A stretch of DNA of 64,000 nucleotides from Streptomyces sp. ERV7 (GTDB lineage: Bacteria; Actinomycetota; Actinomycetes; Streptomycetales; Streptomycetaceae), in assembly GCF_001653515.1 (NCBI RefSeq), contig NZ_LYOY01000001.1, forward strand, positions 186,001-250,000. The letters run 5' to 3'. Positions 48,801-57,274 of the stretch are shown piece by piece. Each line of letters opens with the position of its first letter. Position 1 is the stretch's first letter. The notes beneath the pieces were generated by a model. The model was not told the DNA's origin. It searched no databases and worked only from the letters and a program-made list of their open reading frames with translations. The translations under genes and the position numbers were made by a program.

Positions 48801-50120
48801 TCAGTGGAACTGCTCCTCTTCCGTCGAGCCGCGCAGCGCGAGCGTCTCGGCGGCCGGGTTGACGGCGGTGGAGACGAGGTCGAAGTAGCCGGTGCCGACC
48901 TCCCGCTGGTGCCGGACGGCGGTGAACCCGTCGCGCTGGGCGGCGAACTCCCGCTCCTGGAGGTCGACGTACGCCGTCATACCGGACTCCGCGTAGCCGC
49001 GCGCCAGGTCGAACATGGCGTGGTTGAGGGAGTGGAAGCCCGCCAGGGTGATGAACTGGAAGCGGTAGCCCATCGCCCCCAGCTCCCGCTGGAACTTGGC
49101 GATCCGGTCGTCGTCGAGCGCCGCCCGCCAGTTGAACGACGGCGAGCAGTTGTACGCGAGCATCTGGTCCGGGTACCGGTCGTGGATCGCCTCGGCGAAC
49201 GCGCGGGCCTGCGCCAGATCCGGCGTGCCCGTCTCCATCCACAGCAGGTCCGCGTACGGGGCGTAGGCCAGACCGCGGGCGATGGCCGGGCCCATCCCGG
49301 GCTCGACCCGGTAGAAGCCCTCCGCGGTGCGCTCGCCGGTCACGAACGGGGCGTCGCGCTCGTCGACGTCGCTGGTCAGCAGGTTGGCGGCGAGCGCGTC
49401 CGTGCGGGCCACGAGCAGGGTGGGGACGTCGGCGATGTCGGCGGCGAGCCGGGCGGCGTTGAGGGTGCGGATGTGCTGGGCGGTGGGCACGAGGACCTTG
49501 CCGCCGAGGTGGCCGCACTTCTTCTCGGACGCCAGCTGGTCCTCGTAGTGGATGCCCGCCGCACCGGCCGCGATCATGGCCTTGGTCAGCTCGAACGCGT
49601 TGAGCGGCCCGCCGAACCCCGCCTCCGCGTCCGCGACGATCGGCGCCAGCCAGTCCGTGGTGTCGCCGGCGCCCTCGGCGGTGGCGATCTGGTCGGCCCG
49701 CAGCAGCGCGTTGTTGATCCGGCGCACGACGGTGGGCACGGAGTTCACCGGGTAGAGGCTCTGATCGGGGTAGGTGTGACCGGCCTGGTTGGCGTCGGCG
49801 GCCACCTGCCAGCCGGAGAGGTAGATCGCCTGGAGGCCCGCCTTGACCATCTGGACGGCCTGGCCGCCGGTGAGCGCGCCGAGTGCGTGCACATAGTCGC
49901 GCTCGTGCAGCTGCCGCCACAGCCGCTCGGCTCCGCGCCGCGCCAGCGTGTGCTCCTCGCGGACACTGCCCGACAGCCGTACGACGTCCGCCGCGCTGTG
50001 GGTGCGCTCGACCCCCTTCCAGCGGGGCTCCGATGCCCAGCGCCGCGTGAGCTGCTCGGCCGCCGTCGTGACGTCCCGCGCGGTAGCGACGTCCTGTGCC
50101 GTGGTGGCGTCCTGTGTCAT
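48801..50120 (-). CDS. aceA: Isocitrate lyase
   Basis: The 439-aa enzyme cleaves isocitrate to succinate and glyoxylate. Active-site signature KKCGHLGGK (about residues 197-205) carries the catalytic Cys. Other blocks are [54 protein letters not shown] and [14 protein letters not shown]. Two ATG codons compete: the one at 50126 directly abuts GAGGAG, while the one at 50120 has proper spacing and is chosen. It is divergent from a RamB-like regulator, the usual controller of acetate genes. No malate synthase gene lies in the window. Confidence 0.95.
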   Translation of the reverse strand: MTQDATTAQDVATARDVTTAAEQLTRRWASEPRWKGVERTHSAADVVRLSGSVREEHTLARRGAERLWRQLHERDYVHALGALTGGQAVQMVKAGLQAIYLSGWQVAADANQAGHTYPDQSLYPVNSVPTVVRRINNALLRADQIATAEGAGDTTDWLAPIVADAEAGFGGPLNAFELTKAMIAAGAAGIHYEDQLASEKKCGHLGGKVLVPTAQHIRTLNAARLAADIADVPTLLVARTDALAANLLTSDVDERDAPFVTGERTAEGFYRVEPGMGPAIARGLAYAPYADLLWMETGTPDLAQARAFAEAIHDRYPDQMLAYNCSPSFNWRAALDDDRIAKFQRELGAMGYRFQFITLAGFHSLNHAMFDLARGYAESGMTAYVDLQEREFAAQRDGFTAVRHQREVGTGYFDLVSTAVNPAAETLALRGSTEEEQFH

Positions 50121-50511
50121 GGCCATCTCCTCGGAGTGCGAAGGGTGTTAAGGAGGGTGGGAGAGTCGGCGGAGTCAACGCCGGGGATGCTGCGGCCGCC
50201 CGGAACCGTACGCTCGGCGCACAGGCCGACGGCTGTGCCGTCGGGCGCGACGGGTCAGGTGCACCGGGAGTGGAGTGGAGCGGTATACCGACCCAGCCGG
50301 CCCGGGGCTTCGGTTCCGGGCGGCCGCGGTACGACTGTGGCAGGGGTGCCGGGCGGGTGTCGATGCCGGCCGGAAGCCATGTTGTGCGAATCTTTCCGCC
50401 CTGCTGTGCCAACTTTGCGAACCCACCCGTGAGTTACGCTGATCGCGCCCGATCGGCTCGCGGGGACCGTACGGACACGCGCGCGGCCGCCCGTACGCGA
50501 AGGGGGACGCG
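50121..50511. promoter_or_regulatory. aceA / RamB-like intergenic region with a RamB-type box
   Basis: This divergent promoter region of about 390 bases contains AACTTTGCGAA at 50411-50421. It agrees with the RamB consensus (A/C)A(A/C)TTTGC(A/C)AA described in corynebacteria, except for a G at one variable position. It is nearer the regulator gene, which suggests autoregulation as well as aceA control. Confidence 0.5.
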
Positions 50512-51933
50512 GTGAGCAAGACGTACGCCGGTGCGCGGCTTCGACGGCTGCGCGAGGAGCGCCGGCTCAACCAGGCCGAGCTGGCCAGGCTGCTGGCGAT
50601 CTCGCCGAGCTATCTGAACCAGATGGAGCACGACTCGCGCCCGCTGACCGTGCCCGTACTGCTGCGGCTGACCGAGGCGTTCGGCGTCGACCCGTCGTTC
50701 TTCTCCGAGCACGACACCACCCGGCTGCTCGCCGGACTGCGCGAGGCCATGGCCGACCAGGTGTCCGCCGCCCGCGTCTCGCCGTCCGAGCTCGCCGATC
50801 TGGCGGGCCGGCTGCCGGGCGTCGCCGAGGTGCTCCTGGATCTGAGCCGACGCAACCAGGACCTGACCGAGCGGCTGGCCGAACTGGCCGACGGACGCGA
50901 TGACTTGGCGACTCCGGTGGCCGCCCGGACCCCGCACGAGGAGATCCGCGACTTCTTCTACCGCCGTCAGAACTACCTCCACGATGTGGACCTGGCGGCC
51001 GAGGAGCTCGCCGCCGAGATCGGCATCCGCCCCGGCGAGGTCCGCCAGGCGCTCGCCGCCCGCCTCGCCACCGGACATGGCGTCCGTCTGGTCACCGAGG
51101 AGGGCGACCGGCTGCACCGCTACGACCCGGCGACCCGCGTCCTGTACCTCTCGCCGCGGCTGCGGCCCGGCCAGCAGGCGTTCCGGCTGGCCACCCAGCT
51201 CGCCCTGCTCGAATACGCCGGTGAACTGTCCCGGCACGCCGCCGAGGACTTCGACCCGGCGGCCCCGGCCTGGCCGCTCGCCCGCATCGGCGTCGCCAAC
51301 TACTTCGCCGCCGCGCTGATCCTCCCGTACCGCACCTTCCACGCCGCGGCCGAGGAGGTCCGCTACGACATCGAGCGGCTCGGCGACCGCTTCGGGCTCG
51401 GCCACGAGACGGTCTGCCATCGCCTCAGCACCTTGCAGCGGCCGCGCGCCCGGGGCGTGCCGTTCTCGTTCGTCCGCGTCGACCGGGCCGGCAACATGTC
51501 CAAACGCCAGTCGGCGACGGGTTTCCACTTCTCCCGCAGCGGCGGCACCTGCCCGCTGTGGAACGTCTACGAGGCCTTCGCCTCGCCCGGCCGCATCCAC
51601 GTCCAGATCGCCGCGATGCCCGACGGGCAGCGCTATCTGTGGACCGCCCGTACGGTCACCCGGCACCGGGGCGGCTGGGGCGAGCCCGCCAAGACCTTCG
51701 CGATCGGCCTCGGCTGCGAACTGCGCCACGCCTCCCGCCTCGTCTACTCCGACGGCCTCGACCTGGACAACGCGGCCGCGGCGACCCCGATCGGCATGGG
51801 CTGCCGGATGTGCGAACGCCTCGACTGCCCGCAGCGCGCGGTTCCGCCGCTGGGGCGCCCCCTGGCGATCGACGAGAACAGCACGACGTTCGTGCCGTAT
51901 CCGGTGGCGGACGGCGCGGGGCAGGAGAGGTGA
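50512..51933 (+). CDS. ramB: RamB-family transcriptional regulator of acetate/short-chain acyl metabolism
   Basis: The 473-aa protein starts with an XRE-type HTH ([40 protein letters not shown], residues 9-60). A central IrrE-like domain resembles the ImmA/IrrE peptidase fold (VANYFAAALILPYRTFHAAA, without a clear HExxH). The C-terminal short-chain fatty acyl regulator domain ends with conserved Cys residues (GMGCRMCERLDCPQRA) that may bind metal. The RamB family controls aceA, aceB and related genes. GTG at 50512 is in a weak ribosome context (GGGGGAC). It is divergent from aceA. Confidence 0.9.
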   Translation: MSKTYAGARLRRLREERRLNQAELARLLAISPSYLNQMEHDSRPLTVPVLLRLTEAFGVDPSFFSEHDTTRLLAGLREAMADQVSAARVSPSELADLAGRLPGVAEVLLDLSRRNQDLTERLAELADGRDDLATPVAARTPHEEIRDFFYRRQNYLHDVDLAAEELAAEIGIRPGEVRQALAARLATGHGVRLVTEEGDRLHRYDPATRVLYLSPRLRPGQQAFRLATQLALLEYAGELSRHAAEDFDPAAPAWPLARIGVANYFAAALILPYRTFHAAAEEVRYDIERLGDRFGLGHETVCHRLSTLQRPRARGVPFSFVRVDRAGNMSKRQSATGFHFSRSGGTCPLWNVYEAFASPGRIHVQIAAMPDGQRYLWTARTVTRHRGGWGEPAKTFAIGLGCELRHASRLVYSDGLDLDNAAAATPIGMGCRMCERLDCPQRAVPPLGRPLAIDENSTTFVPYPVADGAGQER

Positions 51934-51937
51934 CCGG

Positions 51938-52402
51938 TCACATGGCGTGGCCGCTGCCGTACGGGGCGTACAGGTCGAGCAGCCGGGTGCGGGCGGCGTG
52001 CAGACGGTGGGCCAGGACGCGGCCCACCCAGCCGCCGACGGCCACGCCGAACGCCGGGTCGGCTTCCATGAGGTCGCGTACGGCGGCGGCGTCGAACTCG
52101 TAGGCGTGTACGGGTGTCATGGCCTCGGCGCCCAGCTGCCACACATAGGGGCGGAACAGCCAGGACCAGCCCACCAGTTCGTCCGCGGCGAGCGTCTCGA
52201 TCACGGCGGGGCGTCTGCCGGGGATGCGCATGTCGAGGGTGACGGTGCCCGAGCGCAGGACCCAGAACCGGTCGGCGTGGCCGCCCTCGTTGAAGAGGCG
52301 GGTCCCGGTGGGGAAGTCGACCTCGCGGGCGAGGCCGGTGAGGCGGTTGCGGTGCTCGTCCGCCAGGGCGCTGGTGAGCCGGGGGAGCGCGGGGATGCTC
52401 AT
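51938..52402 (-). CDS. Cyclic-nucleotide-binding-domain protein without HTH (paralogue B)
   Basis: This 154-aa cNMP sensor domain is very close to the protein at 31258-31722. VDFPTGTRLFNEGGHADRFW, VLRSGTVTLDMRIPGRR, LVGWSWLFRPYVWQLGAEAM and VGRVLAHRLHAARTRLLDLY are nearly identical between the two. There is no DNA-binding domain. The leader just before the ATG (GACACTGGAAG, GGACC, GACAAGGAGGCC) is also conserved with paralogue A. It follows a STAS-domain gene by 31 nt on the same strand, so here the sensor may cooperate with an anti-sigma antagonist switch. It converges on ramB with only 4 nt between stops. Confidence 0.82.
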   Translation of the reverse strand: MSIPALPRLTSALADEHRNRLTGLAREVDFPTGTRLFNEGGHADRFWVLRSGTVTLDMRIPGRRPAVIETLAADELVGWSWLFRPYVWQLGAEAMTPVHAYEFDAAAVRDLMEADPAFGVAVGGWVGRVLAHRLHAARTRLLDLYAPYGSGHAM

Positions 52403-52433
52403 GGGCGGCCTCCTTGTCGGTCCTCTTCCAGTG

Positions 52434-52886
52434 TCACCCGGAGTCGGCCGCGGTGTGCCGCCGTGCCCGCCCGTCGCACGCTGGGGTGCCGCCGCCCGGC
52501 TCGGCTGCGGCCCGCGGGGCCGGTGGGGCCGGTGGGCGGACGGCGTCCTCCAAGGTGGGGACCAGGCGCAGAGCCGGGCCCAGGCCCGACAGCGCCAGGA
52601 TCCGCAGAGTGAACGGGTGCGCACACACCACGGTGAGGCTGCCGTGGCGGGCGGTCACGCGGCGGCGGGCCGCGCTGAGCAGCCGCAGGCCGGAGCAGTC
52701 GAAGAAGGTGACCGCCGTCAGGTCGATCACGACCTTGGGCTCGTACGGGGCGGTCACCGCCTCCAGGTACGGGACGACCTCGGCGGCGGTGGCGATGTCG
52801 ATCTCGCCGCAGAGGGCCAGGACTGTGTGCCCGTGCGCGCGGTAGACGCGTGACGGTGGAGCGAAGTCCGGAAGGACGGTGACCAT
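52434..52886 (-). CDS. STAS-domain anti-sigma factor antagonist-like protein
   Basis: The 150-aa protein has a STAS fold (residues about 15-110): HTVLALCGEIDIATAAEVVP, VVIDLTAVTFFDCSGLRLLS with the Ser/Cys region that is normally phosphorylated, and GSLTVVCAHPFTLRILALSG. The Pro/Ala-rich tail is disordered. The phospho-acceptor position reads FFDCSG, with the Ser after Cys as in SpoIIAA-type antagonists. The ATG at 52886 follows CGAGGTGAG. It precedes the cNMP-domain gene on the same strand. No anti-sigma kinase is adjacent. Confidence 0.85.
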   Translation of the reverse strand: MVTVLPDFAPPSRVYRAHGHTVLALCGEIDIATAAEVVPYLEAVTAPYEPKVVIDLTAVTFFDCSGLRLLSAARRRVTARHGSLTVVCAHPFTLRILALSGLGPALRLVPTLEDAVRPPAPPAPRAAAEPGGGTPACDGRARRHTAADSG

Positions 52887-53145
52887 GTGCTCACCTCGGG
52901 GGAGGCGACCCGCCCGCCCGGAGGCGAACGGAGGAGAGGGTGCGGGGGCAAGGTGCGGTGGGACGATCTGCGGTGGGGCGATGCGTGGTGGAACCGTGGA
53001 GACGTCCGGCCCCCTGTGTCGAGAACCGGGGCCTCCGGTGTGTGCATGCCCGGCCCAAGTGGCCATTGAACATTATGCGTTGGCATATGACCGATCCGCA
53101 GTTGATCGGTTGTGCCGGAGGGCCTGACGGGGCCTGGCCCGGCGG

Positions 53146-53772
53146 TCAGGAACCGTCGTGGGTGGTGCGGGCCGGGCCGTGCTCCACTCCCAGCAGATCG
53201 TCGATACCCGCCTTGATGCGCTCCGGCGTCACTCCCCGGGTGACCGTGAGGTGCTCGAACAGGCTCGGTACGAAGGGGGCGAGCAGGAGGTGGGCCAGCA
53301 TCGCCGTGTCCGCCTCGGGACGCGCTTCGCGCAGAAGCATCGACGTATGGGCGAACAGCGTCGCGTACACCCCGCTGCTGTAGCGCGCGCTCGGTGACGC
53401 GGCCTCGGCCATCTGCATGATCTCGCGCTGCTCCACGATCCGGTCGGCGAGCGCGTGCAGGAAGGCGCGCAGCCGCTCGGCGGGCGGGGCGCCCGGGCCG
53501 AGCGGCGGGGGGCCGGACAGGAACGACTGCTGGAAGCGCTGCTCGCTGTCGTCCAGGAGGGCGAAGAGGAGCTGGCCGACATCGCCGAACCGCCGGTAGA
53601 CCGTGCCGACGCCCATGCAGGCGGCGTGCGCGACCGCGTTCATGGTGACGGCCTGGGGCCCCTGCTCCCTGACCAGTCGGGCGGCCGCGTCGAGGATCTT
53701 CCGGCGGTTGCGGGCGGCGTCGGCGCGCTCGGGTGGAGCCTGGCCCGTGACGGAGAGTTCGATGCGGGTCAT
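53146..53772 (-). CDS. TetR-family repressor of the divergent WrbA-like gene
   Basis: The 208-aa protein has the TetR HTH (RRKILDAAARLVREQGPQAV, then AVAHAACMGVGTVYRRFGDV, residues about 22-62) and a helical ligand domain. The ATG at 53772 is only 13 nt from the palindrome CGGATACCTATCCG, so it very likely represses itself and the divergent quinone reductase gene. The ligand is unknown. Quinones or oxidants are plausible given the target, but that is inference. Confidence 0.87.
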   Translation of the reverse strand: MTRIELSVTGQAPPERADAARNRRKILDAAARLVREQGPQAVTMNAVAHAACMGVGTVYRRFGDVGQLLFALLDDSEQRFQQSFLSGPPPLGPGAPPAERLRAFLHALADRIVEQREIMQMAEAASPSARYSSGVYATLFAHTSMLLREARPEADTAMLAHLLLAPFVPSLFEHLTVTRGVTPERIKAGIDDLLGVEHGPARTTHDGS

Positions 53773-53785
53773 GGTTCGAGGCTAT

Positions 53786-53799
53786 CGGATACCTATCCG
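53786..53799. promoter_or_regulatory. Operator 1 of the tetR/wrbA pair
   Basis: CGGATA-CC-TATCCG is a 14-bp perfect palindrome 13 nt upstream of the tetR start codon. Confidence 0.65.
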
Positions 53800-53887
53800 T
53801 TTTGATCGCGGGAAGCTTGAGGCCCGTCCTGTGGGCCCGAGATTCGGGCATGGCGCGCACTGCCGAAACCCCCTTGCAAAGTGGATT

Positions 53888-53933
53888 GCTATCCGCTTTA
53901 CTCGTCATCGGCGACGGAAGCGGATAGCTATCC
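53888..53933. promoter_or_regulatory. Operator 2 and half-site upstream of wrbA
   Basis: GGATAGCTATCC (53922-53933) repeats the GGATA/TATCC half-sites of operator 1, and GCTATCCGC at 53888-53896 is a further single half-site. Together they cover the probable wrbA promoter. Confidence 0.6.
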
Positions 53934-53980
53934 AGTTCGCCGGTACGGTCTAACGATCTCTGCTTGGGAGGGGCCTCGTC

Positions 53981-54586
53981 ATGAGTGCCAAGGTCGCGGT
54001 CATCTACTACTCGTCCACCGGGAACGTCCACCAGCTCGCCAAGGCGATAGCCGAGGGGGCGGAGAAGGCCGGTGCCGAGGTCCGCCTGCGCAGGGTCCCC
54101 GAGCTGGCCCCGGACGCCGCCATCGACGCCAACCCGGCGTGGCGCGAGCACGTCGAGGCGGTCAAGGACGTCGTCGAGGTCGCCACGCTCGACGACCTGG
54201 AGTGGGCGAACGCGTACGCCTTCGGCTCGCCGACCCGCTACGGCAACATCGCCGCGCAGCTGAAGCAGTTCATCGACACGACGGGCGGCCTCTGGTCGAA
54301 GGGCATCCTGTCCGACAAGCCCGCCACCGGTTTCACCAGCGCCCACAACAGGCACGGCGGCAACGAGTCGACGACGCTCGCCCTGTACAACACGTTCCAC
54401 CACTGGGGCTCGCTGATCGTCGCCCCCGGCTACACGGACCCGGTCGTGTACGGCGCGGGCGGCAACCCGTACGGCACGGCCCACTTCGGCTCCGACGCCG
54501 TCTCCGACGAGACGCTGGTCGCGGCCCGCTACCAGGGTGAGCGCCTGGCGACGATCACGGCGCGCCTCCAGGCCGGCGCGCGCTGA
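53981..54586 (+). CDS. wrbA: WrbA-type NAD(P)H:quinone oxidoreductase
   Basis: The 201-aa flavodoxin-like protein has the FMN phosphate loop YYSSTGNVHQLAKAI (residues 9-23), the WrbA signature FGSPTRYGNIAAQLKQFIDT (about 86-105) and KPATGFTSAHNRHGGNESTT for isoalloxazine binding. It carries out two-electron quinone reduction and limits oxidative stress. The ATG at 53981 follows GGGAGGG by 9 nt. The divergent TetR gene and GGATA-type palindromes indicate repression released by a substrate. A terminator hairpin follows. Confidence 0.9.
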   Translation: MSAKVAVIYYSSTGNVHQLAKAIAEGAEKAGAEVRLRRVPELAPDAAIDANPAWREHVEAVKDVVEVATLDDLEWANAYAFGSPTRYGNIAAQLKQFIDTTGGLWSKGILSDKPATGFTSAHNRHGGNESTTLALYNTFHHWGSLIVAPGYTDPVVYGAGGNPYGTAHFGSDAVSDETLVAARYQGERLATITARLQAGAR

Positions 54587-54601
54587 CCCTTGCCGCTACC
54601 T

Positions 54602-54638
54602 CGGCGCCCCTGACTGTGCGTAACGGTCGGGGGCGCCG
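54602..54638. terminator. Terminator after wrbA
   Basis: CGGCGCCCC and its complement pair around a 19-nt loop that can extend the stem further (TGAC with GGTC). It lies between the convergent wrbA and response regulator genes. Confidence 0.75.
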
Positions 54639-54658
54639 ACGCGTACCGGGGAACGTCC

Positions 54659-55813
54659 CTATGGCCTCTTGGCGTTGAGCTTGTCGAGGATGCTTCCGGC
54701 GTGGCCGTAGCCCGTGCGGGGTGCGGGGGCCTCGGTGTCCGGGGCCACGGGTATGGATGGCTGCTGGTAGAGGTAGCCGACGCCCCGGGCCGAGACGATC
54801 GAGGCGCTGCCCAGCGGGGTCGCGTCCAGCTTGATCCGCAGCCGCGAGATCATGAACTTCACCTTCCGGGTGTCGCTCCGGGTCGGCGTGTCCCACGCCC
54901 TGGCGAGCAGCTTGTCCAACGGCTGGACGCTGCCCGCGTTACGTACGAGAAGGTCGAAGAGGCGGAACTCGGTGCCGGTCAACTGCAGTGGAGTGCCGGC
55001 CACTTGCGCTTCGCGCCGCACGGAGTCAAGCCGTACCGTTCCGTCGTCGTACACCTCTTCCGTCCACCGCCCGGAGGTCTGGCGGTGCAGCACGCGCTCG
55101 ATGCGTGCGACGAGTTCCTCGATGCTGAAGGGTTTCACCACATAGTCGTCCGCGCCGCTGTCCAGCAGGTGAACGCGGGAGCGGAGATCGGAGCGCGCCG
55201 TGACGACGATGACGGGGACGTCGCTGACGAGGCGCAGGCGCTTGAGCACTTCAGAGCCGTCCATGCCGGGCAGCCCGAGGTCGAGGAGGACGAGGTCGGG
55301 CCGTTGTGCGTAGGCCTCTCGCAGTCCGCCTGTGCCGTCGGGCTGTGCCTCGACGTGGTAGCCGCGCTGGACCAGTGCGTGCCGCAGCGCGTATCTGACC
55401 CCTTGGTCGTCCTCGATGAGCAGGAGTCGAGCCCCCTTTGCGGGGTGTCGGGCGGACGGCACGCTCGCGGGCTCCTCGGACGGGTCCGTCAGGCGGTGGG
55501 AGCGGACCGAGCTGACGGGCACGCCGCGGCCGAGCAGCGACGACAACTCCCGCTCCTGGCAGGGTCCACAGACACGCGACTCCCGGCCCTCCACGTTGAG
55601 CACGAACTCCACTTCTCCGCCGCACGGGCGGCCGGCGACGTCCTTCGAGCACCGCAGCGCCAGCTCGGTGGCCGCCTGTTCGTCGGCGCGCTGCCGGGTC
55701 CGGCGGGCGGCGGATCGGCACGTCGCCGAGCAGTACCGCCGGGGTCGCCCCGTACTGAGCGCGGCGGGCAGGGCAGTGCCGCACTCCTCGCACGTACGCT
55801 CATCCGCGCTCAC
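54659..55813 (-). CDS. OmpR-family response regulator with N-terminal Cys-rich (zinc-finger-like) region
   Basis: The 384-aa protein has three parts. Residues 1-110 hold two Cys clusters: CEECG plus YCSATC (with RSAARRTR after it), and CSKDVAGRPC plus CGPC. Both look like zinc knuckles. Residues about 133-250 are a receiver (LLLIEDDQGVRYALR, LVLLDLGLPGMDGSEV with the phospho-Asp, VVTARSD, DDYVVKPFS). Residues about 270-355 are a winged-helix trans_reg_C domain. Normal OmpR regulators have no such N-terminus. GTG at 55813 follows GGGGGG by 6 nt. There is no kinase nearby. A tandem repeat and a palindrome lie upstream. Confidence 0.85.
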   Translation of the reverse strand: MSADERTCEECGTALPAALSTGRPRRYCSATCRSAARRTRQRADEQAATELALRCSKDVAGRPCGGEVEFVLNVEGRESRVCGPCQERELSSLLGRGVPVSSVRSHRLTDPSEEPASVPSARHPAKGARLLLIEDDQGVRYALRHALVQRGYHVEAQPDGTGGLREAYAQRPDLVLLDLGLPGMDGSEVLKRLRLVSDVPVIVVTARSDLRSRVHLLDSGADDYVVKPFSIEELVARIERVLHRQTSGRWTEEVYDDGTVRLDSVRREAQVAGTPLQLTGTEFRLFDLLVRNAGSVQPLDKLLARAWDTPTRSDTRKVKFMISRLRIKLDATPLGSASIVSARGVGYLYQQPSIPVAPDTEAPAPRTGYGHAGSILDKLNAKRP

Positions 55814-55849
55814 GGCACTCCCCCCTTGGTCCTTGGTGCTTGTTGGTGC

Positions 55850-55902
55850 TTGGTGCGCAACTCGTTGGTGTGCAACTCGACGGCACGAAACGAGTTTCGT
55901 GC
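55850..55902 (-). promoter_or_regulatory. Tandem 15-bp repeat plus 20-bp palindrome upstream of the response regulator
   Basis: TTGGTGCGCAACTCG and TTGGTGTGCAACTCG (55850-55879) are adjacent direct repeats differing at one base. GCACGAAAC-GA-GTTTCGTGC (55883-55902) is a perfect palindrome just beyond. Shorter TTGGTGCTTG copies lie between the repeats and the start codon. Direct repeats are typical OmpR-family binding sites. Confidence 0.6.
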
Positions 55903-56005
55903 TGCTTCTCAGCATGGATTGGGTGAGCAGGTCTTGGCCATACCCCGAAGGTGTTGTTCCCTTTTGGGAGGAGGCCCGGCCGCCTCGCGGCGGCCAGGCC
56001 CGGTG

Positions 56006-56269
56006 TCATGATCGCTCGTGCTTGCCGGCGTCGACGATCAGGTCACCCACCGCGATGAGCGCTCTTGCCGCCAAGGCAAGGGCCTCGTTCTGTTTCAGGG
56101 CCGACGCGGTGTCCAGGACACTCAGTACTGCGCGCAGGCCTTTCCACCACGAGGCGCCTTCCCGCGGGTACCACCTCACGACGGGCCCGGATTCGGTTCC
56201 GGGGGCTTCATGACCCCCCGTTCGCTCCTCTCGCTCTTCCGGGCCCTTCGGCTTCAGGATGTGACGCAT
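56006..56269 (-). CDS. Small hypothetical protein, 87 aa
   Basis: The function is not recognised. The N-terminal third is charged (MRHILKPKGPEEREERTGGH). The rest is amphipathic and helical, with WWKGLRAVLSVLDTASALKQ and ALALAARALIAVGDLIVDAG. There is no signal peptide. The ATG at 56269 follows GGAGGGCG at good spacing, which favours it over an earlier ATG. It lies upstream of the Cys-rich response regulator on the same strand, separated by the repeat/palindrome region. Confidence 0.6.
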   Translation of the reverse strand: MRHILKPKGPEEREERTGGHEAPGTESGPVVRWYPREGASWWKGLRAVLSVLDTASALKQNEALALAARALIAVGDLIVDAGKHERS

Positions 56270-56552
56270 CGACGCCCTCCTCCCGACAGCGACCGCGACC
56301 ATCGCGAACTGTCGCGACACGCGCGCGGTGGTCGTACCGCGAGTACCGCGAGAAGAAGCCGACCGGTGTGCGCCACCCCGTCATCCGAAGTGATTCCGGC
56401 TACGGTCCCGTGGGCGGAGGGGCGGGGGCAAGCGCCCGCAATCAACGTAGCGCGGCGGGCGCCCGGTGGGGCGGGACGGGGCGTTAGACGTGGGCCCTCA
56501 TGGGCACCCGTACGAACCGACCGTACGTGCAGTCGAGTTCGGAGGTAGAGCC

Positions 56553-56774
56553 ATGGGTCTGGGCGGATGCATTCTGCTGATAGGGATCGGCGCGATTCTC
56601 ACGTTCGCGGTCGACTGGCACGTTCAGGGCATGAACATCCATGTGGCGGGTCTCGTGCTGATGGCCGTCGGCATCATCGGAACGGCCGCGTACGTGAGCA
56701 TCTTCAAGCGTCGTCGGCTGCAGGCGCCCCCGCCTGCCGCGCCGATCGTGGAAGAGGACCGCCGCTACTACTGA
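56553..56774 (+). CDS. Small two-helix membrane protein, DUF6458-like
   Basis: The 73-aa protein has two membrane helices (MGLGGCILLIGIGAILTFAV and HVAGLVLMAVGIIGTAAYVS) with the conserved VDWHVQGMNIH between them. A basic tail KRRRLQAPPP ends in EEDRRYY. It fits the actinobacterial DUF6458 family, of unknown function. GGAGG lies 7 nt before the ATG. A glyoxalase-like gene follows after 20 nt and may share the transcript. Confidence 0.8.
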   Translation: MGLGGCILLIGIGAILTFAVDWHVQGMNIHVAGLVLMAVGIIGTAAYVSIFKRRRLQAPPPAAPIVEEDRRYY

Positions 56775-56794
56775 TGAGACGTGGAGGACTGAGG

Positions 56795-57211
56795 ATGGAA
56801 GCACTCTCGAAGAGGGTGACGACGGAGTCGACAGGCCTGGTGGAAGCGGCGGTCCTCGCCCTCGACTGCGCCGAGCCGGAGGCGCTGGCGGAGTTCTACG
56901 CCCGCCTGCTGGGCGCGGAGCTGTCCACGGAGTGCGGGGGGCCGGAACGCATCGAGATCACCGGCCGTGGCGGTACGAGGATGGCCTTCCGCCGAGACCA
57001 CGGCGCGGCCCCCAACAGCTGGCCCCGCCCCGACGACTCCCAACAGGCGCACCTGGAACTGCTGGTGGCGCGGGTGGACATGGACGCGGTGGAACGCCAG
57101 GTGATCGCACTGGGCGGCCGCCCACTGGACACGAAGGACAACGAGGGCCCACGCGACTCCCGGCTGTATTCGGATCCGGCGGGGCATACGTTTTCGTTGC
57201 TGAGTCAGTGA
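56795..57211 (+). CDS. VOC-family (glyoxalase/bleomycin-resistance-like) protein
   Basis: The 138-aa protein has one VOC unit of two beta-alpha-beta-beta-beta modules: VLALDCAEPEALAEFYARLL and then LGAELS, MAFRRDHG, AHLELLVARVDMDAVERQVI, and DPAGHTFSLLSQ at the end. VOC proteins bind a metal or a small ligand, and specificity here is unknown. The ATG at 56795 has GGAGG 10 nt upstream. It converges on the end of the toxin operon, with a terminator between. Confidence 0.85.
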   Translation: MEALSKRVTTESTGLVEAAVLALDCAEPEALAEFYARLLGAELSTECGGPERIEITGRGGTRMAFRRDHGAAPNSWPRPDDSQQAHLELLVARVDMDAVERQVIALGGRPLDTKDNEGPRDSRLYSDPAGHTFSLLSQ

Positions 57212-57214
57212 GCG

Positions 57215-57240
57215 GGGCCTTCGGGCCGAGGAGAAGGCCC
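57215..57240. terminator. Terminator between VOC gene and toxin operon
   Basis: GGGCCTT and AAGGCCC form a 7-bp stem with a 12-nt loop between converging stop codons. A short direct repeat (GTCAGTCGACG, two copies) follows. Confidence 0.45.
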
Positions 57241-57274
57241 GAGGTGAACGTCAGTCGACGGACCGAGGCGAAGG

